Below are positions 52,217 through 63,649 of a stretch of DNA of 64,000 nt, in pieces (within the stretch, counting starts at the first letter, position 1; every line of letters begins with the position of its first letter). This DNA is from Dehalococcoidia bacterium (GTDB lineage: Bacteria > Chloroflexota > Dehalococcoidia > Lucifugimonadales > Lucifugimonadaceae). The notes under the pieces are model-generated. The model searched no databases and was not told the DNA's origin. It saw only the letters and a list, made by a program, of their open reading frames with translations. The stretch lies in NCBI GenBank assembly GCA_022824185.1, contig JAJEAU010000008.1, positions 62,001 through 126,000 of the forward strand, written 5' to 3'. Both the position numbers and the translations under genes were made by a program.

Positions 52217-53308
52217 TCACCAAATCAACGCCCCCTGCCCTCCGCGCATCCCATCATCCCCCACATGCCCCATACCCGCCGACGTCGCTCTCCGACCCTG
52301 CGGCGTCCGCAAAATAAAGCCGATCTTCAGCAAAAACGGCTCCACAACATCCTCTAGCGTCTGCACCTCCTCATTCGCCGACGCCGCCAACGCATTGATC
52401 CCTGCCGGCCCGCCGCCATACTGCCGACACAACGTCTCCAGATACAACCTATCCAACCTATCCAAACCCAACTCATCGACACCCTCAACCCGTAACGCCT
52501 CTGCTGCGACCTCTGCATCAATCGTCCCATCCCCTCGAACCTGCGCAAAATCCCGCACCCGCCGCAACAGATTATTCGCTATCCGCGGCGTCCCCCGAGA
52601 CCGCTTTGCAATCACAACCGCACCATCCTCATCAATCGGCACCGACAAAATCATCGCCGACCTCGTCACCACCTGCTTGATCTCATCATCCGAGTAGTAG
52701 TCCAAGTGATAAGTCAGCGCGAACCGCTCCCGCAACGGCGGACTCAACATCCCCGCACGCGTCGTAGAACCGATCAGCGTGAACTTCTGCAACGGCAGGT
52801 TGATCGTCTTCGCAAACGCTCCCGTACCCGTGATGAAGTCCACCCGAAAGTCCTCCATCGCCGAGTAAAGATACTCCTCAACCGCGTACGAGAGTCGATG
52901 TATCTCATCTATGAACAACACGTCGCCATGTTTCTGGTTCGACAGTATCCCCACAACATCCGCCGGCCGCTCCAACGCCGGACCCGACGTATGGACTAAC
53001 GTCGTATCCATCTCCCTCGCGATGATCTGAGATATCGTCGTCTTCCCCAACCCTGGCGGCCCATGGAACAGCGCATGATCCAACGTATCCCCCCGGTGCT
53101 TCGCAGCCTCAACCGCGATCTGAATGCTGTTCACAACATCGCGCTGACCGATGTAATCCGAAAACTGACGTGGACGAAGGTCATTCATCCCCAACGAACT
53201 AGCGTTCCGAGCCGCCCGTTCTGCAAGAGCGTCCGCCGACCGGTCTTCGGCACCAGGGTCTAGAGAATCCGACCCCGTGAAAACTCGCTCTCTAGCGGAC
53301 TCGCTCAT
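52217..53308 (-). CDS. ruvB: Holliday junction branch migration ATPase RuvB
   Basis: 363-residue AAA+ motor. After a ~40-residue variable leader it has LRPRQFSDYIGQRDVVNSIQIAVEAAK, Walker A HGPPGLGKTTISQII, Walker B VLFIDEIHRLS, sensor I LIGSTTRAGMLSPPLRERF, and the C-terminal winged helix (GRRATSAGMGHVG end). It works with RuvA on Holliday junctions. The gene lies 12 bp after ruvA. Confidence 0.98.
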   Translation of the reverse strand: MSESARERVFTGSDSLDPGAEDRSADALAERAARNASSLGMNDLRPRQFSDYIGQRDVVNSIQIAVEAAKHRGDTLDHALFHGPPGLGKTTISQIIAREMDTTLVHTSGPALERPADVVGILSNQKHGDVLFIDEIHRLSYAVEEYLYSAMEDFRVDFITGTGAFAKTINLPLQKFTLIGSTTRAGMLSPPLRERFALTYHLDYYSDDEIKQVVTRSAMILSVPIDEDGAVVIAKRSRGTPRIANNLLRRVRDFAQVRGDGTIDAEVAAEALRVEGVDELGLDRLDRLYLETLCRQYGGGPAGINALAASANEEVQTLEDVVEPFLLKIGFILRTPQGRRATSAGMGHVGDDGMRGGQGALIW

Positions 53309-53320
53309 ATCCGTTCAAAC

Positions 53321-53956
53321 TCAACGTGTCGCCGGGGCCGCGCCGCTCGCACGGAAAACAACCCTCAGCAACTCCTGAGCATCGCCACCCAACTCGGGCC
53401 TCAATCTCAACGCCTCGTCAACCATCGAGACTGCGTCGGTATTCCGATAACCAAGATTCACCAACACCGCCACAACGTCAGAACGAGTATCCGGCCCTCT
53501 CTGACGTTGCGAACCGGTCTCGATTGGACGATTCGCGGCATCCATCACCTTCCCCTTCAGCGTCGCAACGATCTTCTGAGCACCTCGCTGACCGATCCCC
53601 GGCATCAACGTCAACGTCACCAGATCCTCGGTCTCGATCGCATACGCCAACGTCGGCACCGGCATCGTCAGAGCCGTCGCCGCCCGCGTCGGACCTATCC
53701 CTTCAACCTGCACGAACTGCTCGAAAAATTCCCGATCCCGCGCACTCTCGAAACCCACAAGAACCGGCAGGGGCTGACGCTCCGAAACTGAGTAAAACGT
53801 GTGCAACGTGATCGTTTCCCCTTCTTGGGGCTGTAACGAGTCGTGAACAAACGCCGGCAGTATCACCGAATAACCGACGCCCGAAGCCGTCAACACAACC
53901 ACCCTCGGCGGATTGTCCTGCACCTGCAACACCCGCCCTTCCAGGTAAGAAATCAT
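53321..53956 (-). CDS. ruvA: Holliday junction DNA helicase RuvA
   Basis: 211-residue junction-binding subunit. ISYLEGRVLQVQDNPPRVVVLTASGVGYSVILP is the OB domain, two HhH motifs lie in FFEQFVQVEGIGPTRAATAL and TLMPGIGQRGAQKIVATLKGK, and the C-terminal RuvB-binding domain is DVVAVLVNLGYRNTDAVSMVDEAL. It ends in an Ala/Pro tail. It starts 1 bp after the ruvC stop. Confidence 0.97.
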   Translation of the reverse strand: MISYLEGRVLQVQDNPPRVVVLTASGVGYSVILPAFVHDSLQPQEGETITLHTFYSVSERQPLPVLVGFESARDREFFEQFVQVEGIGPTRAATALTMPVPTLAYAIETEDLVTLTLMPGIGQRGAQKIVATLKGKVMDAANRPIETGSQRQRGPDTRSDVVAVLVNLGYRNTDAVSMVDEALRLRPELGGDAQELLRVVFRASGAAPATR

Positions 53957-53957
53957 C

Positions 53958-54482
53958 TCAAGCCACCTTCTCGCTAATGGCCGGAGACCCGGTCACGTGG
54001 ATATGACAAATCGCAATCCCGACCGCGTCCGCAACATCCTCCTTCGAAATCTCCTCAGCCAATCCCAAACGCATCGACACCGCACGCTTCATCTGAGCCT
54101 TGTCAGCGCGCCCACTCCCCGCCACGATACTTTTCACCCGTGTCGGCTGATAGTGATGCACGGGCAGCCCCCTACTCCCGGCCGCCAATATCGCAACACC
54201 CCTCGCATGACCCATGATGATCGCCGTCTTCAGATTCCGATACCTCGAATGCAGATCCTCTATCGCCACCTCATCCGGCGCAAATTCATCAATCACCTCA
54301 CCCAGAGTCTGATTGATCACCCGCAACCGCTCTTCCAACCTCTCACTCGCCTTCGTCCTCACCAAACCACCCTCCAACAACTCCACATTCCCACGCCAAT
54401 CCGAAGACACGACCGCATAACCAGTCGTGGTCAAAGCCGGATCAATCCCCAAAATCCGTCGAGTGCCTTCCATACCATCCAA
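53958..54482 (-). CDS. ruvC: Crossover junction endodeoxyribonuclease RuvC
   Basis: 174-residue Holliday resolvase. RILGIDPALTTTGYAVV holds the first catalytic Asp, EVAIEDLHSRYRNLKTAIIMGHARGV the Glu, and EEISKEDVADAVGIAICH the last acidic pair. A second ATG at 54473 would remove three residues and matches the usual start better. The order ruvC-ruvA-ruvB is tight and typical of one operon. Confidence 0.97.
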   Translation of the reverse strand: MDGMEGTRRILGIDPALTTTGYAVVSSDWRGNVELLEGGLVRTKASERLEERLRVINQTLGEVIDEFAPDEVAIEDLHSRYRNLKTAIIMGHARGVAILAAGSRGLPVHHYQPTRVKSIVAGSGRADKAQMKRAVSMRLGLAEEISKEDVADAVGIAICHIHVTGSPAISEKVA

Positions 54483-54560
54483 TCAAAAAACCAAAACCGC
54501 GCTAAGCAGATTCTACCCTGCATAACTATCTGGACGGAGGTGAACGGGAATCGGATAGTT

Positions 54561-54604
54561 CCCTTCTCCCCGCCGGGGGAGAGGGTCAGGGCGAGGGGGA
54601 AAGG
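54561..54604. repeat. Palindromic intergenic repeat of the CTCTCCC/GGGAGAG type
   Basis: TTCTCCCC-gcc-GGGGGAGA is followed by a GGGTCAGGGCGAGGGGGAAA tail. This motif is typical of dispersed palindromic intergenic repeats in many bacteria. A single copy is visible here. It lies between divergent ruvC and the antitoxin-like gene. Confidence 0.55.
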
Positions 54605-54686
54605 GCTGCCAAAGGGCGGTATACGGCAATTCACCCATAATCCTTATCCTTGAGTCCCATACCCCCTCACACACTTCGTGCCCACC

Positions 54687-54914
54687 ATGAAAACACGACT
54701 AACCCTATCCTTCGACCCCGACGTTGTCACGATGGCGAAAGGTTACACCCAATCTCGCGGAGTGTCGCTCTCAGCCCTCGTCGAGCAGTACCTCGACAAA
54801 CAAACTCGCTTGGGCGAGGAGTCGATCGCCTCCCACTGGCGCGGAAAATTCGAACCGGCAAAAAAACACGGCGATCCGCGCTACGACTTCTTAGCCAAAA
54901 AGTACCTCGATTAG
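54687..54914 (+). CDS. DUF6364-type (ribbon-helix-helix-like) protein, possible orphan antitoxin
   Basis: 75 residues: KTRLTLSFDPDVVTMAKGYTQSRGVSLSALVEQYL is a ribbon-helix-helix-like N-terminus, and the C-terminal tail has HWRGKFEPAKKHGDPRYDFLAKKYL. Such proteins usually precede a PIN-type toxin. No PIN gene follows; an acyl-CoA dehydrogenase gene does. The antitoxin may thus be solitary. An upstream GTG at 54678 is also in frame. Confidence 0.75.
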   Translation: MKTRLTLSFDPDVVTMAKGYTQSRGVSLSALVEQYLDKQTRLGEESIASHWRGKFEPAKKHGDPRYDFLAKKYLD

Positions 54915-54997
54915 TTCCCGTTATCCCCGCAGAGATTTTCAACCACACTCCCATCTAAAATCACACCAACAACCCGCGCCCAGTACCCAATCCCACC

Positions 54998-56143
54998 ATG
55001 CAACCCTTCTACAACGAACAACAACAACTCCTAGCCTCAACCGTCCGCGAATTCGCCGAAAACGACCTCGCACCCCTTGCCGACGAAGTCGACACCAATG
55101 AACAATTCCCCAAGACTCAGTTCGACGCCCTAGCCGAACTGGGCATGACCGGCCTACTCATCCCTCCCGAACTCGGCGGCGCCGGCATGGGATACCGCGA
55201 CTTTATGGTCGTCCTCGAAGAGATCGGGGCAGTCTGCGGCTCCACGAGCACCGTCCTGATCACCCACACATCGCTCGGCTCCGAGACCATCAACCGCTTC
55301 GGAAACGAAGACCAGCGCGCACAGTTCCTGCCTGATCTCGCAGCAGGGCAGAAGATCGCCGCATTCGCCCTCTCAGAACCTCAAACCGGATCCGACGCTC
55401 TAGGACTCCAAACAACCATCGCCGAAGACGGCGAGTCCTACATCCTCAATGGAACAAAACTCTTCATCACCAACGCATCCGTCGCCGACACCTTTGCCGT
55501 GTTCGTCACCGCCGATCGTTCCGCCGGATATCGAGGTATCTCCTGCATCGTCGTCGAGCGTGACACCCCAGGCTTCGAGATCAACGAACAGCACGGGAAA
55601 ATGGGTATGAGAGGCTCAGGAACCGCCGAGCTCGTATTCTCCGATTGCCGAGTCCCGAAGTCAAACCTCTTGGGTAACGTCGGAGACGGATACACCATCG
55701 CCCTCAAAATCCTCGACTCCTCCCGCATAACCGTCGCCGCCCAGTGCCTTGGCCTAGCCAAAGGCGCCCTCGACCAAGCCCTCGCATACGCCAAACAGCG
55801 AGAAGCCTTCGGACGCCCCATCGCCACCAAACAGGCCATCCAGTTCATGCTCGCCGACATGGACACGGAACTCGACGCCGCACGCCTGATGGTCTACCGA
55901 GCCGCATCCCTATACGACGACGGCCTACCATACGGCACCGAATCCGCCAAAGCAAAACTCTACGCCTCCGAAGTCGCAAACCGAAACGTAGACAAAGCCG
56001 TCCAGATCCACGGAGGCATCGGCTACTTCAAACCAACCCCAGTAGAGCGAATGTACCGCGACCAACGAGTAACCGAAATCTACGAAGGCACCTCCGAAAT
56101 CCAACGCCTAGTAATCTCCCGAGCCCTAATCGGCGACATCTAA
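54998..56143 (+). CDS. Acyl-CoA dehydrogenase
   Basis: 381-residue FAD flavoprotein of beta-oxidation or amino-acid catabolism. FYNEQQQLLASTVREFAENDLAPLADEVD, KIAAFALSEPQTGSDALGLQTTIAEDG, YILNGTKLFITNASVAD, GMRGSGTAELVFSDCRVP, AYAKQREAFGRPIATKQAIQFMLADM and QIHGGIGYFKPTPVERMYRDQRVTEIYEGTSEIQRLVI are all characteristic; the catalytic Glu is in YEGTSE as in short-chain enzymes. It is monocistronic. Confidence 0.96.
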   Translation: MQPFYNEQQQLLASTVREFAENDLAPLADEVDTNEQFPKTQFDALAELGMTGLLIPPELGGAGMGYRDFMVVLEEIGAVCGSTSTVLITHTSLGSETINRFGNEDQRAQFLPDLAAGQKIAAFALSEPQTGSDALGLQTTIAEDGESYILNGTKLFITNASVADTFAVFVTADRSAGYRGISCIVVERDTPGFEINEQHGKMGMRGSGTAELVFSDCRVPKSNLLGNVGDGYTIALKILDSSRITVAAQCLGLAKGALDQALAYAKQREAFGRPIATKQAIQFMLADMDTELDAARLMVYRAASLYDDGLPYGTESAKAKLYASEVANRNVDKAVQIHGGIGYFKPTPVERMYRDQRVTEIYEGTSEIQRLVISRALIGDI

Positions 56144-56341
56144 ATCAATAAAACTCCCTCTAGGCGAAAACCGAGATTCCCCCCTCCGTCTCATCGGGTG
56201 GGGTGGCGAAAAGTTGCGATGTCACGGCGAGGATCTGAGAGCCAGGCGCAAATGAGTTCGGGTAGACTGAAGAAATGGTAGGGTACGTTCAAGCGGAGTT
56301 TACCCATTCGCAGGATCGAGATGCTAGGAGGAGGGTGTGAG

Positions 56342-57619
56342 ATGAGAATGTTGCTGGTGGTTGTGGCTGTTATGGCGTTGATTTGGGGTAGTGCTGTGCC
56401 CGCGGTGATGGTTGGTGGGGAGATTGTCGAGGCGGAGGTTGCATTGCCAAGTAGGACCGTCTCGCCAATGAACAAAGATGCGGAGGATGACGACGACATC
56501 GATGCCGAGACTGATGACGACGGGTATGATACGCCGCCGACGGATTACGATGGTATCGACACGCCGTTTACCGACAATGACGGGGTAGCGACGCCCTATA
56601 CCGACTACGACGGTTTCAATACTCCGTTTTCTCAGGTAGGGACGATCGATGCGTTTGACACAGATTACGATGGTGTGGCGACGCCCTATACCGACGGTGA
56701 CATAGTTTCCACGCCGTTCACTGACAACGACGGTTTCGACACGCCGATCACGGATTATGACGGAGTGGACACTCCAGCGACGGACGGTGATGGCGTTGCG
56801 ACCCCGTATACGGACTACGACGGAGTGAATACGCCGGCTACGGATGGTGACGGTGTTGTACCTCCGTATACGGACTACGACGGTACGGACAGCGACGGAT
56901 ACTCTACTCCGGCAACGGATTACGACGGGGTGGCTACGGAATTGACCGGAACGGGCAGCTTTTTGTCGATGTTCACGGATTCCTTCGGGATCGACTCCCA
57001 GAATACGACCGACGGCGACGGCATTTTCACTCCTTACACCGATTACGACGGAGTCGAAACCCCGCTGACAGATAGGGATGGGATCAACACTCCGTATACC
57101 GACAACGACGGCACGGATTCCGATGGCATCGACACGCCGACGCCGACGGACAACGACGGCACGGATTCCGATGGCATCGACACGCCGACGCCGACGGACA
57201 ACGACGGCACGGATTCGGACGGCATCGACACGCCGACGCCGACGGACAACGGCGGCAAGGATTCGGAAGGAATCGACACGCCGACGCCGACGGACAACGA
57301 CGGCACGGATTCGGACGGAATCGACACGCCGACGCCGACGGACAACGACGGCAAGGATTCCGAATGTAACGACACGACGACTCCTAAGTACAACGAAGGC
57401 ACGGATTCCGATGGCATCGACACGCCGACGCCGACCGACAACGACGGCACGGATTCCGATGGCGTCGACACGCCGACGCCGACGGACAACGGCGGCATGG
57501 ATTCGGACGGCATCGACACGCCGACGCCGACGGACAACGACGGCACGGATTCGGACGGTATCGACACGCCGACGCCGCAGACTGGCGACTCCGATGATAG
57601 TGACGAGGTCAGTTCGTAG
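56342..57619 (+). CDS. Secreted Asp-rich tandem-repeat protein
   Basis: 425-residue exported protein: signal peptide RMLLVVVAVMALIWGSAVPAVM, then over 350 residues of acidic repeats. The first half has units like DYDGVATPYT and DNDGFDTPFT, and the second has about 12 near-identical 14-17 residue units with DGTDSDGIDTPTPTDN. The DxDxDG-like acidic loops suggest calcium binding, as in thrombospondin type 3 or dockerin-like loops, though the strict motif is not kept. No anchor is seen. A strong AGGAGGAGGG site precedes the ATG. The stop overlaps the next gene as TAGTG. Confidence 0.75.
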   Translation: MRMLLVVVAVMALIWGSAVPAVMVGGEIVEAEVALPSRTVSPMNKDAEDDDDIDAETDDDGYDTPPTDYDGIDTPFTDNDGVATPYTDYDGFNTPFSQVGTIDAFDTDYDGVATPYTDGDIVSTPFTDNDGFDTPITDYDGVDTPATDGDGVATPYTDYDGVNTPATDGDGVVPPYTDYDGTDSDGYSTPATDYDGVATELTGTGSFLSMFTDSFGIDSQNTTDGDGIFTPYTDYDGVETPLTDRDGINTPYTDNDGTDSDGIDTPTPTDNDGTDSDGIDTPTPTDNDGTDSDGIDTPTPTDNGGKDSEGIDTPTPTDNDGTDSDGIDTPTPTDNDGKDSECNDTTTPKYNEGTDSDGIDTPTPTDNDGTDSDGVDTPTPTDNGGMDSDGIDTPTPTDNDGTDSDGIDTPTPQTGDSDDSDEVSS

Positions 57620-58848
57620 TGTCTGTTGCCAGTTTGGAGCGTCCTGTGATACGACCTCTGGTCGATTTTCCCGTTGATCCAGGTTTGGATGAACTGCCGA
57701 AATTATTCGCCGCTGATTGGGTATGGGGCGAGTATCAATCCCGTTACGGGGAGCAGGAGTGCGCTCCTCAGACGTTGCGGTTTCGTCAGTTCAGTCACAG
57801 CTCTGGTCGAGTGGCGATGGCAAGTTATCTGATGGAATACGGTCGCGAGACCTATTTGCCATCGGAACATTTGACCGTCAAGACTGAGCGGGGCGTGGGT
57901 ACTGAACTGTATCGGTACCCGGAGGATGATCGACTTCCCGCGTTGGCGGATGTGGCGGATCCGGAGATGGCGGTGAGGTTGGTGAATAGACACGTTTTGG
58001 CGATGCGTCCAAGGCGGGTACGTGTTCAACTGATCAGGTATCGTCCGAGGAGTCGGGCAGTGTTTCGGCATAGCGCAGGGCGGGTTAAGCTCTACGCGCG
58101 TGTGGTAAGACCGCATGTGGTTGCCAGGGTGTTGGCGGCGAACGAGTTGATGGTTGATTCTGGTTTTGTACTTCCGCGGATGGTGGGTTGCTGGGAGGAA
58201 GGTGGCGTTTTGTGGTTCTCGGAGGTGCCCGGTAAAAACATGCGTCGTCAAGTGATGAAGGGTCGGGTGCCGGACATAGGGCCGATGCTGGAAGGCTTGG
58301 AGACGATATGGTCGAAACCGATGGTGCCTAGTAAGGGGCAAGCGTTTGATCTTTCGCGGGCATACCGCACTGCTCGACGAATGTTCAGGAGCAAAACTGA
58401 ACAGGAAGATGAAGCACGTAGGGAGTTGGATCGATCGATCGAGGTATTTGATCCGTTTGTCCGTTCTTGGCGACCTACGCATATTGCGCACAACGATTTT
58501 TATGACGATCAGATGATTGAGCTGCCGGATGGTCGGATTGCGATGGTTGATTTCGAAGAGGTGGGGCCAGGGGATCCGTTACTGGATGTTGGAAACTGTT
58601 TAGGGCACTTGAAATGGGCTTCCAAATTCGGCCGGGGAAGGAAAAATGCGAGCGAGGAGTTTTACGAGGTTTTGAAGTCGGGAGCTCTGCGTCGGTTTGG
58701 TTGGGACGCTGAGGAGTTGGCGTTGAGAGAAGCGGTGTGTTTGTTCAGGACTTGCACGAACGTCATTCGTCGTCCGAGGTTGGAGTGGCGTCGGAATTTG
58801 ATCGACGGGTTTTCGCTGGTGAATGAAACGCTGGCGCAATCGGTATAG
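57619..58848 (+). CDS. Aminoglycoside phosphotransferase-fold protein
   Basis: 409-residue kinase-like protein. VQLIRYRPRSRAVFRHSAGRVKLYARVV is the N-lobe with a basic nucleotide region, and the catalytic loop THIAHNDFYDDQMIELPDGRIAMVDFEEVGPGDPLLDVGNCLGHLKW has H-N-D and D-F-E in the APH positions. The start is GTG, overlapping the stop of the repeat-protein gene (TAGTG), so coupled translation is likely. The link between a secreted Asp-rich protein and a cytoplasmic kinase is unexplained; the substrate is unknown. Confidence 0.75.
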   Translation: MSVASLERPVIRPLVDFPVDPGLDELPKLFAADWVWGEYQSRYGEQECAPQTLRFRQFSHSSGRVAMASYLMEYGRETYLPSEHLTVKTERGVGTELYRYPEDDRLPALADVADPEMAVRLVNRHVLAMRPRRVRVQLIRYRPRSRAVFRHSAGRVKLYARVVRPHVVARVLAANELMVDSGFVLPRMVGCWEEGGVLWFSEVPGKNMRRQVMKGRVPDIGPMLEGLETIWSKPMVPSKGQAFDLSRAYRTARRMFRSKTEQEDEARRELDRSIEVFDPFVRSWRPTHIAHNDFYDDQMIELPDGRIAMVDFEEVGPGDPLLDVGNCLGHLKWASKFGRGRKNASEEFYEVLKSGALRRFGWDAEELALREAVCLFRTCTNVIRRPRLEWRRNLIDGFSLVNETLAQSV

Positions 58849-58895
58849 GTGACGAGGTTTCCGTTGTGTAGCGTCGTTGGTTGGTGGTGCGGCGA

Positions 58896-58932
58896 TATAA
58901 TTTGTTTGTTAACACCCACCAACAGTGTTAAC
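58896..58932 (+). promoter_or_regulatory. purA promoter with adjacent inverted repeat
   Basis: Perfect TATAAT at 58896-58901, without a clear -35, followed at 58908-58915 and 58925-58932 by GTTAACAC facing GTGTTAAC. An operator at or just after the start site is a fair guess; the 65-bp leader to purA follows. Confidence 0.5.
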
Positions 58933-58940
58933 GCTATTGA

Positions 58941-61253
<2,313 letters not shown>

Positions 61254-61255
61254 TT

Positions 61256-62659
61256 TTAGGTCAACGTGAGGGACAAATCTGATGTCCGCTTAGGAAACAG
61301 AGTTTCCAAAAGGTGTCTATCCGATTTGGAATTCGTGTTGGCGTCGATATGTGCCAGTACGGTTTCGGTCACAGACCGCATCCCGAATAGAACGGGCAAG
61401 AAAGTGTTGGTGGTGAATCTTCCCGTCGCGTCATGCCAACCGCCGGAACTGGTCGCACGGTGGACCGCATTTTGAGATGTGACTTCGGTGATGACACCGT
61501 CGTCTACTGAGATTGAAACTAAGTCGTTATCGATCCGAAGGTTAACTGCACCAGAAAATCTCCTATGCAGCGAAGCTTCCAGCTTTTGTTCGAGAACTGG
61601 TGATATCTCTTGAAGAAACTTGGTTATATCAGGGACGCGGACGTACCAGGCGTATTGGCGTTCGGGTTGGTCGCCGAGCGCACCGTCGTCGAACATATAG
61701 ATGGGGTGATCGGGTTGCATGTCTTGGCGAATGCGTTTGATTTCGCGCTCTGGATTGGGGTCTTTGTCGCTGGCGATTTGCGCTAATTCGCGGATTTCGC
61801 AGAGCAGCGATCTTGTAGCTTCGCGCCAGTATTTCGGTTCGGTCATTTCGACGCGGAGCATGACACCTTCGTCGATTGGAACGACCATCGCGTACATCAG
61901 CACGCCAACGGGTTCGCCCAGGGTTTCACCATCGGATTGGCATAGGACGCTAGTTTGGTGGCAGACTGCGCTCCGTTCGGTGCGGTTGAATGTGAGGTGG
62001 CGGACTTCGTCTTCTCGAAAAACTGGCGAAACAAGGGAGCGTTGGGCCGAATCGTTGAGGATGCGCGTGATGTACGGGATGTCATCGTCGATTGCATCAC
62101 GGAGGCGAAAGGGCCGTTTTTCGTCTTTGCCCCAACTTGGGAATGACTGGATCGGGGCGTATCTTCCGCCTACATTTGCGATGGCGTATTCATATCCGAA
62201 TTGGCGATAGTAAGTCGGGATGCCGTCGATGATCTGCGCGAGGTGACCGCGTTCATCTCCCCAACGATGCATAATCTCGAACTGTTTGCGGATGAGGCCG
62301 CGATTGCGATACTCGGATGCTGAGCCTACGATCTCAGGGCGCCCAATTTCGAACTCGATGCCATCGTAGCTGAGAGTTTGCGACATGTAGGTCGTTGTCG
62401 ATGCGATGCGATTTTTCGGGACGTCCTCCACGATCATCACGTCGTCAGTGTTCAAAGTCGGATGCGGTTTTGTAAGGAGATCGCGCATCCATTCAGCGAT
62501 CCAATAGGCTTCGGTGCCGGACGGTTCGTCTTTGAAGACTTCGGAGCAGAATTCCGCGAGTCGATCAACGTCGGCGGAGGTGGCCGATCTGATCACCAAC
62601 CCGTCGCCAAGGTCCACCGGCAGGTTAGTTGTGGCGGCGGTATCAGATGGAGAGGTCAA
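61256..62659 (-). CDS. Eis-like GNAT acetyltransferase with SCP2-like C-terminal domain
   Basis: 467 residues in three parts: an N-terminal GNAT domain with RSATSADVDRLAEFCSEVF and EYRNRGLIRKQFEIMHRWGDERGH (the acetyl-CoA loop R-N-R-G-L), a second GNAT-like part around GVLMYAMVVPIDEGVMLRVEMTEP, and a C-terminal sterol-carrier-like domain with FSGAVNLRIDNDLVSISVDDG and TTNTFLPVLFG. This order is that of Eis. The substrate is unknown. Its start overlaps the dapA stop as ATGA, so it is coupled to dapA. Confidence 0.85.
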   Translation of the reverse strand: MTSPSDTAATTNLPVDLGDGLVIRSATSADVDRLAEFCSEVFKDEPSGTEAYWIAEWMRDLLTKPHPTLNTDDVMIVEDVPKNRIASTTTYMSQTLSYDGIEFEIGRPEIVGSASEYRNRGLIRKQFEIMHRWGDERGHLAQIIDGIPTYYRQFGYEYAIANVGGRYAPIQSFPSWGKDEKRPFRLRDAIDDDIPYITRILNDSAQRSLVSPVFREDEVRHLTFNRTERSAVCHQTSVLCQSDGETLGEPVGVLMYAMVVPIDEGVMLRVEMTEPKYWREATRSLLCEIRELAQIASDKDPNPEREIKRIRQDMQPDHPIYMFDDGALGDQPERQYAWYVRVPDITKFLQEISPVLEQKLEASLHRRFSGAVNLRIDNDLVSISVDDGVITEVTSQNAVHRATSSGGWHDATGRFTTNTFLPVLFGMRSVTETVLAHIDANTNSKSDRHLLETLFPKRTSDLSLTLT

Positions 62660-63558
62660 CCGTTGGGGAGGTCGATCCGGTATTGGTCCATGATCGGGTC
62701 GAATTGAGCGGCGAAAGCCGCCATCTCGTTTTCGTCGGCTTGCATCGGGTGACGCGCTGGACCGACATTGAACCCAGATCTGTTCATCGCGTAGCGGACC
62801 GGTATCGGATTGGTAATGAAGAAGAGGGCGTTGAAGATCGGGAGCAAGCGCAGGTGTTCGCCTGCGGCACGCTCGATATCGCCTTCAAGGACTGCACCGA
62901 TGAGACCTTTGACTTGGTTGCCGATGATGTTGCTGGCGACACTGACGACGCCGTACCCGCCGGTAGAAACGATGGAGAAGGTCTCGTTGTCGTTTCCGGA
63001 CCAGACGTTGAAGCCGTCGGGGGCGCCCTTGATCACGTATGCGATCTGATCGGCATCGCTGCTCGCCTCTTTGACGCCGACGATGTTGGGGACTTCGGCT
63101 AGTTTGAGAGTAGTCGCCGCGGTCATGTTCAGAGCGGTCCTGCTGGGGACGTTGTAGAGGATGCCCGGTATCGACACGGCTTCGGCAATGGCGATGAAGT
63201 GTTTGACGAGACCGCCCATGGTGGGTTTGTTGTATGCAGGGACGGTCATTAGGATGGCGTCGACGCCCGCTGCTTCCGCTTCTTTTGAGAGTTCGATCGA
63301 GCGGTAGGTGTTGTTGTCCGTTGTTCCAGCGACGACTGCGCCTGAGTCGCCGATGGCGTCTTTGACTTCGGTGAAGAGCTTGAGGCGCTCTTCGTCGGAC
63401 ATTGCTGGGGCTTCGCCGGTGGTTCCGCCGATCACCAAACCGTCTGACCCGCTGGCCAAGAGAGATTTTGCGAGTTTTCTGGCTTGGGGATAGTTGACTT
63501 GCCCGTCTTCGGTGAACGGGGTCACCATCGCTGTTAGAACGCGTCCGATGTCTGCCAT
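62656..63558 (-). CDS. dapA: 4-hydroxy-tetrahydrodipicolinate synthase
   Basis: 300-residue lysine/diaminopimelate pathway enzyme condensing pyruvate with aspartate semialdehyde. GGTTGEAPAMSDEER, the Tyr in GILYNVPSRTALNM, the Schiff-base Lys in IVGVKEASSD, and GGYGVVSVASNI are all canonical, unlike the DapA-like protein at 40.8 kb. AGGAG lies 8 nt before the ATG. It is 91 bp after asd, forming an asd-dapA pair. Confidence 0.96.
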   Translation of the reverse strand: MADIGRVLTAMVTPFTEDGQVNYPQARKLAKSLLASGSDGLVIGGTTGEAPAMSDEERLKLFTEVKDAIGDSGAVVAGTTDNNTYRSIELSKEAEAAGVDAILMTVPAYNKPTMGGLVKHFIAIAEAVSIPGILYNVPSRTALNMTAATTLKLAEVPNIVGVKEASSDADQIAYVIKGAPDGFNVWSGNDNETFSIVSTGGYGVVSVASNIIGNQVKGLIGAVLEGDIERAAGEHLRLLPIFNALFFITNPIPVRYAMNRSGFNVGPARHPMQADENEMAAFAAQFDPIMDQYRIDLPNG

Positions 63559-63649
63559 TTCAAGCTCCTATTCGCACCGAATATTACATCACGCTTCAAC
63601 ATCAGCGTGGGATCAATGGGAACGGTGCGTACACGTTAGGTTTCGCGTG

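Noticed and set aside
56342..57619. CRISPR-like appearance of the repeat DNA at 57.1-57.6 kb
   Set aside because: Units are in-frame codon repeats with no unique spacers, within a signal-peptide-bearing gene.
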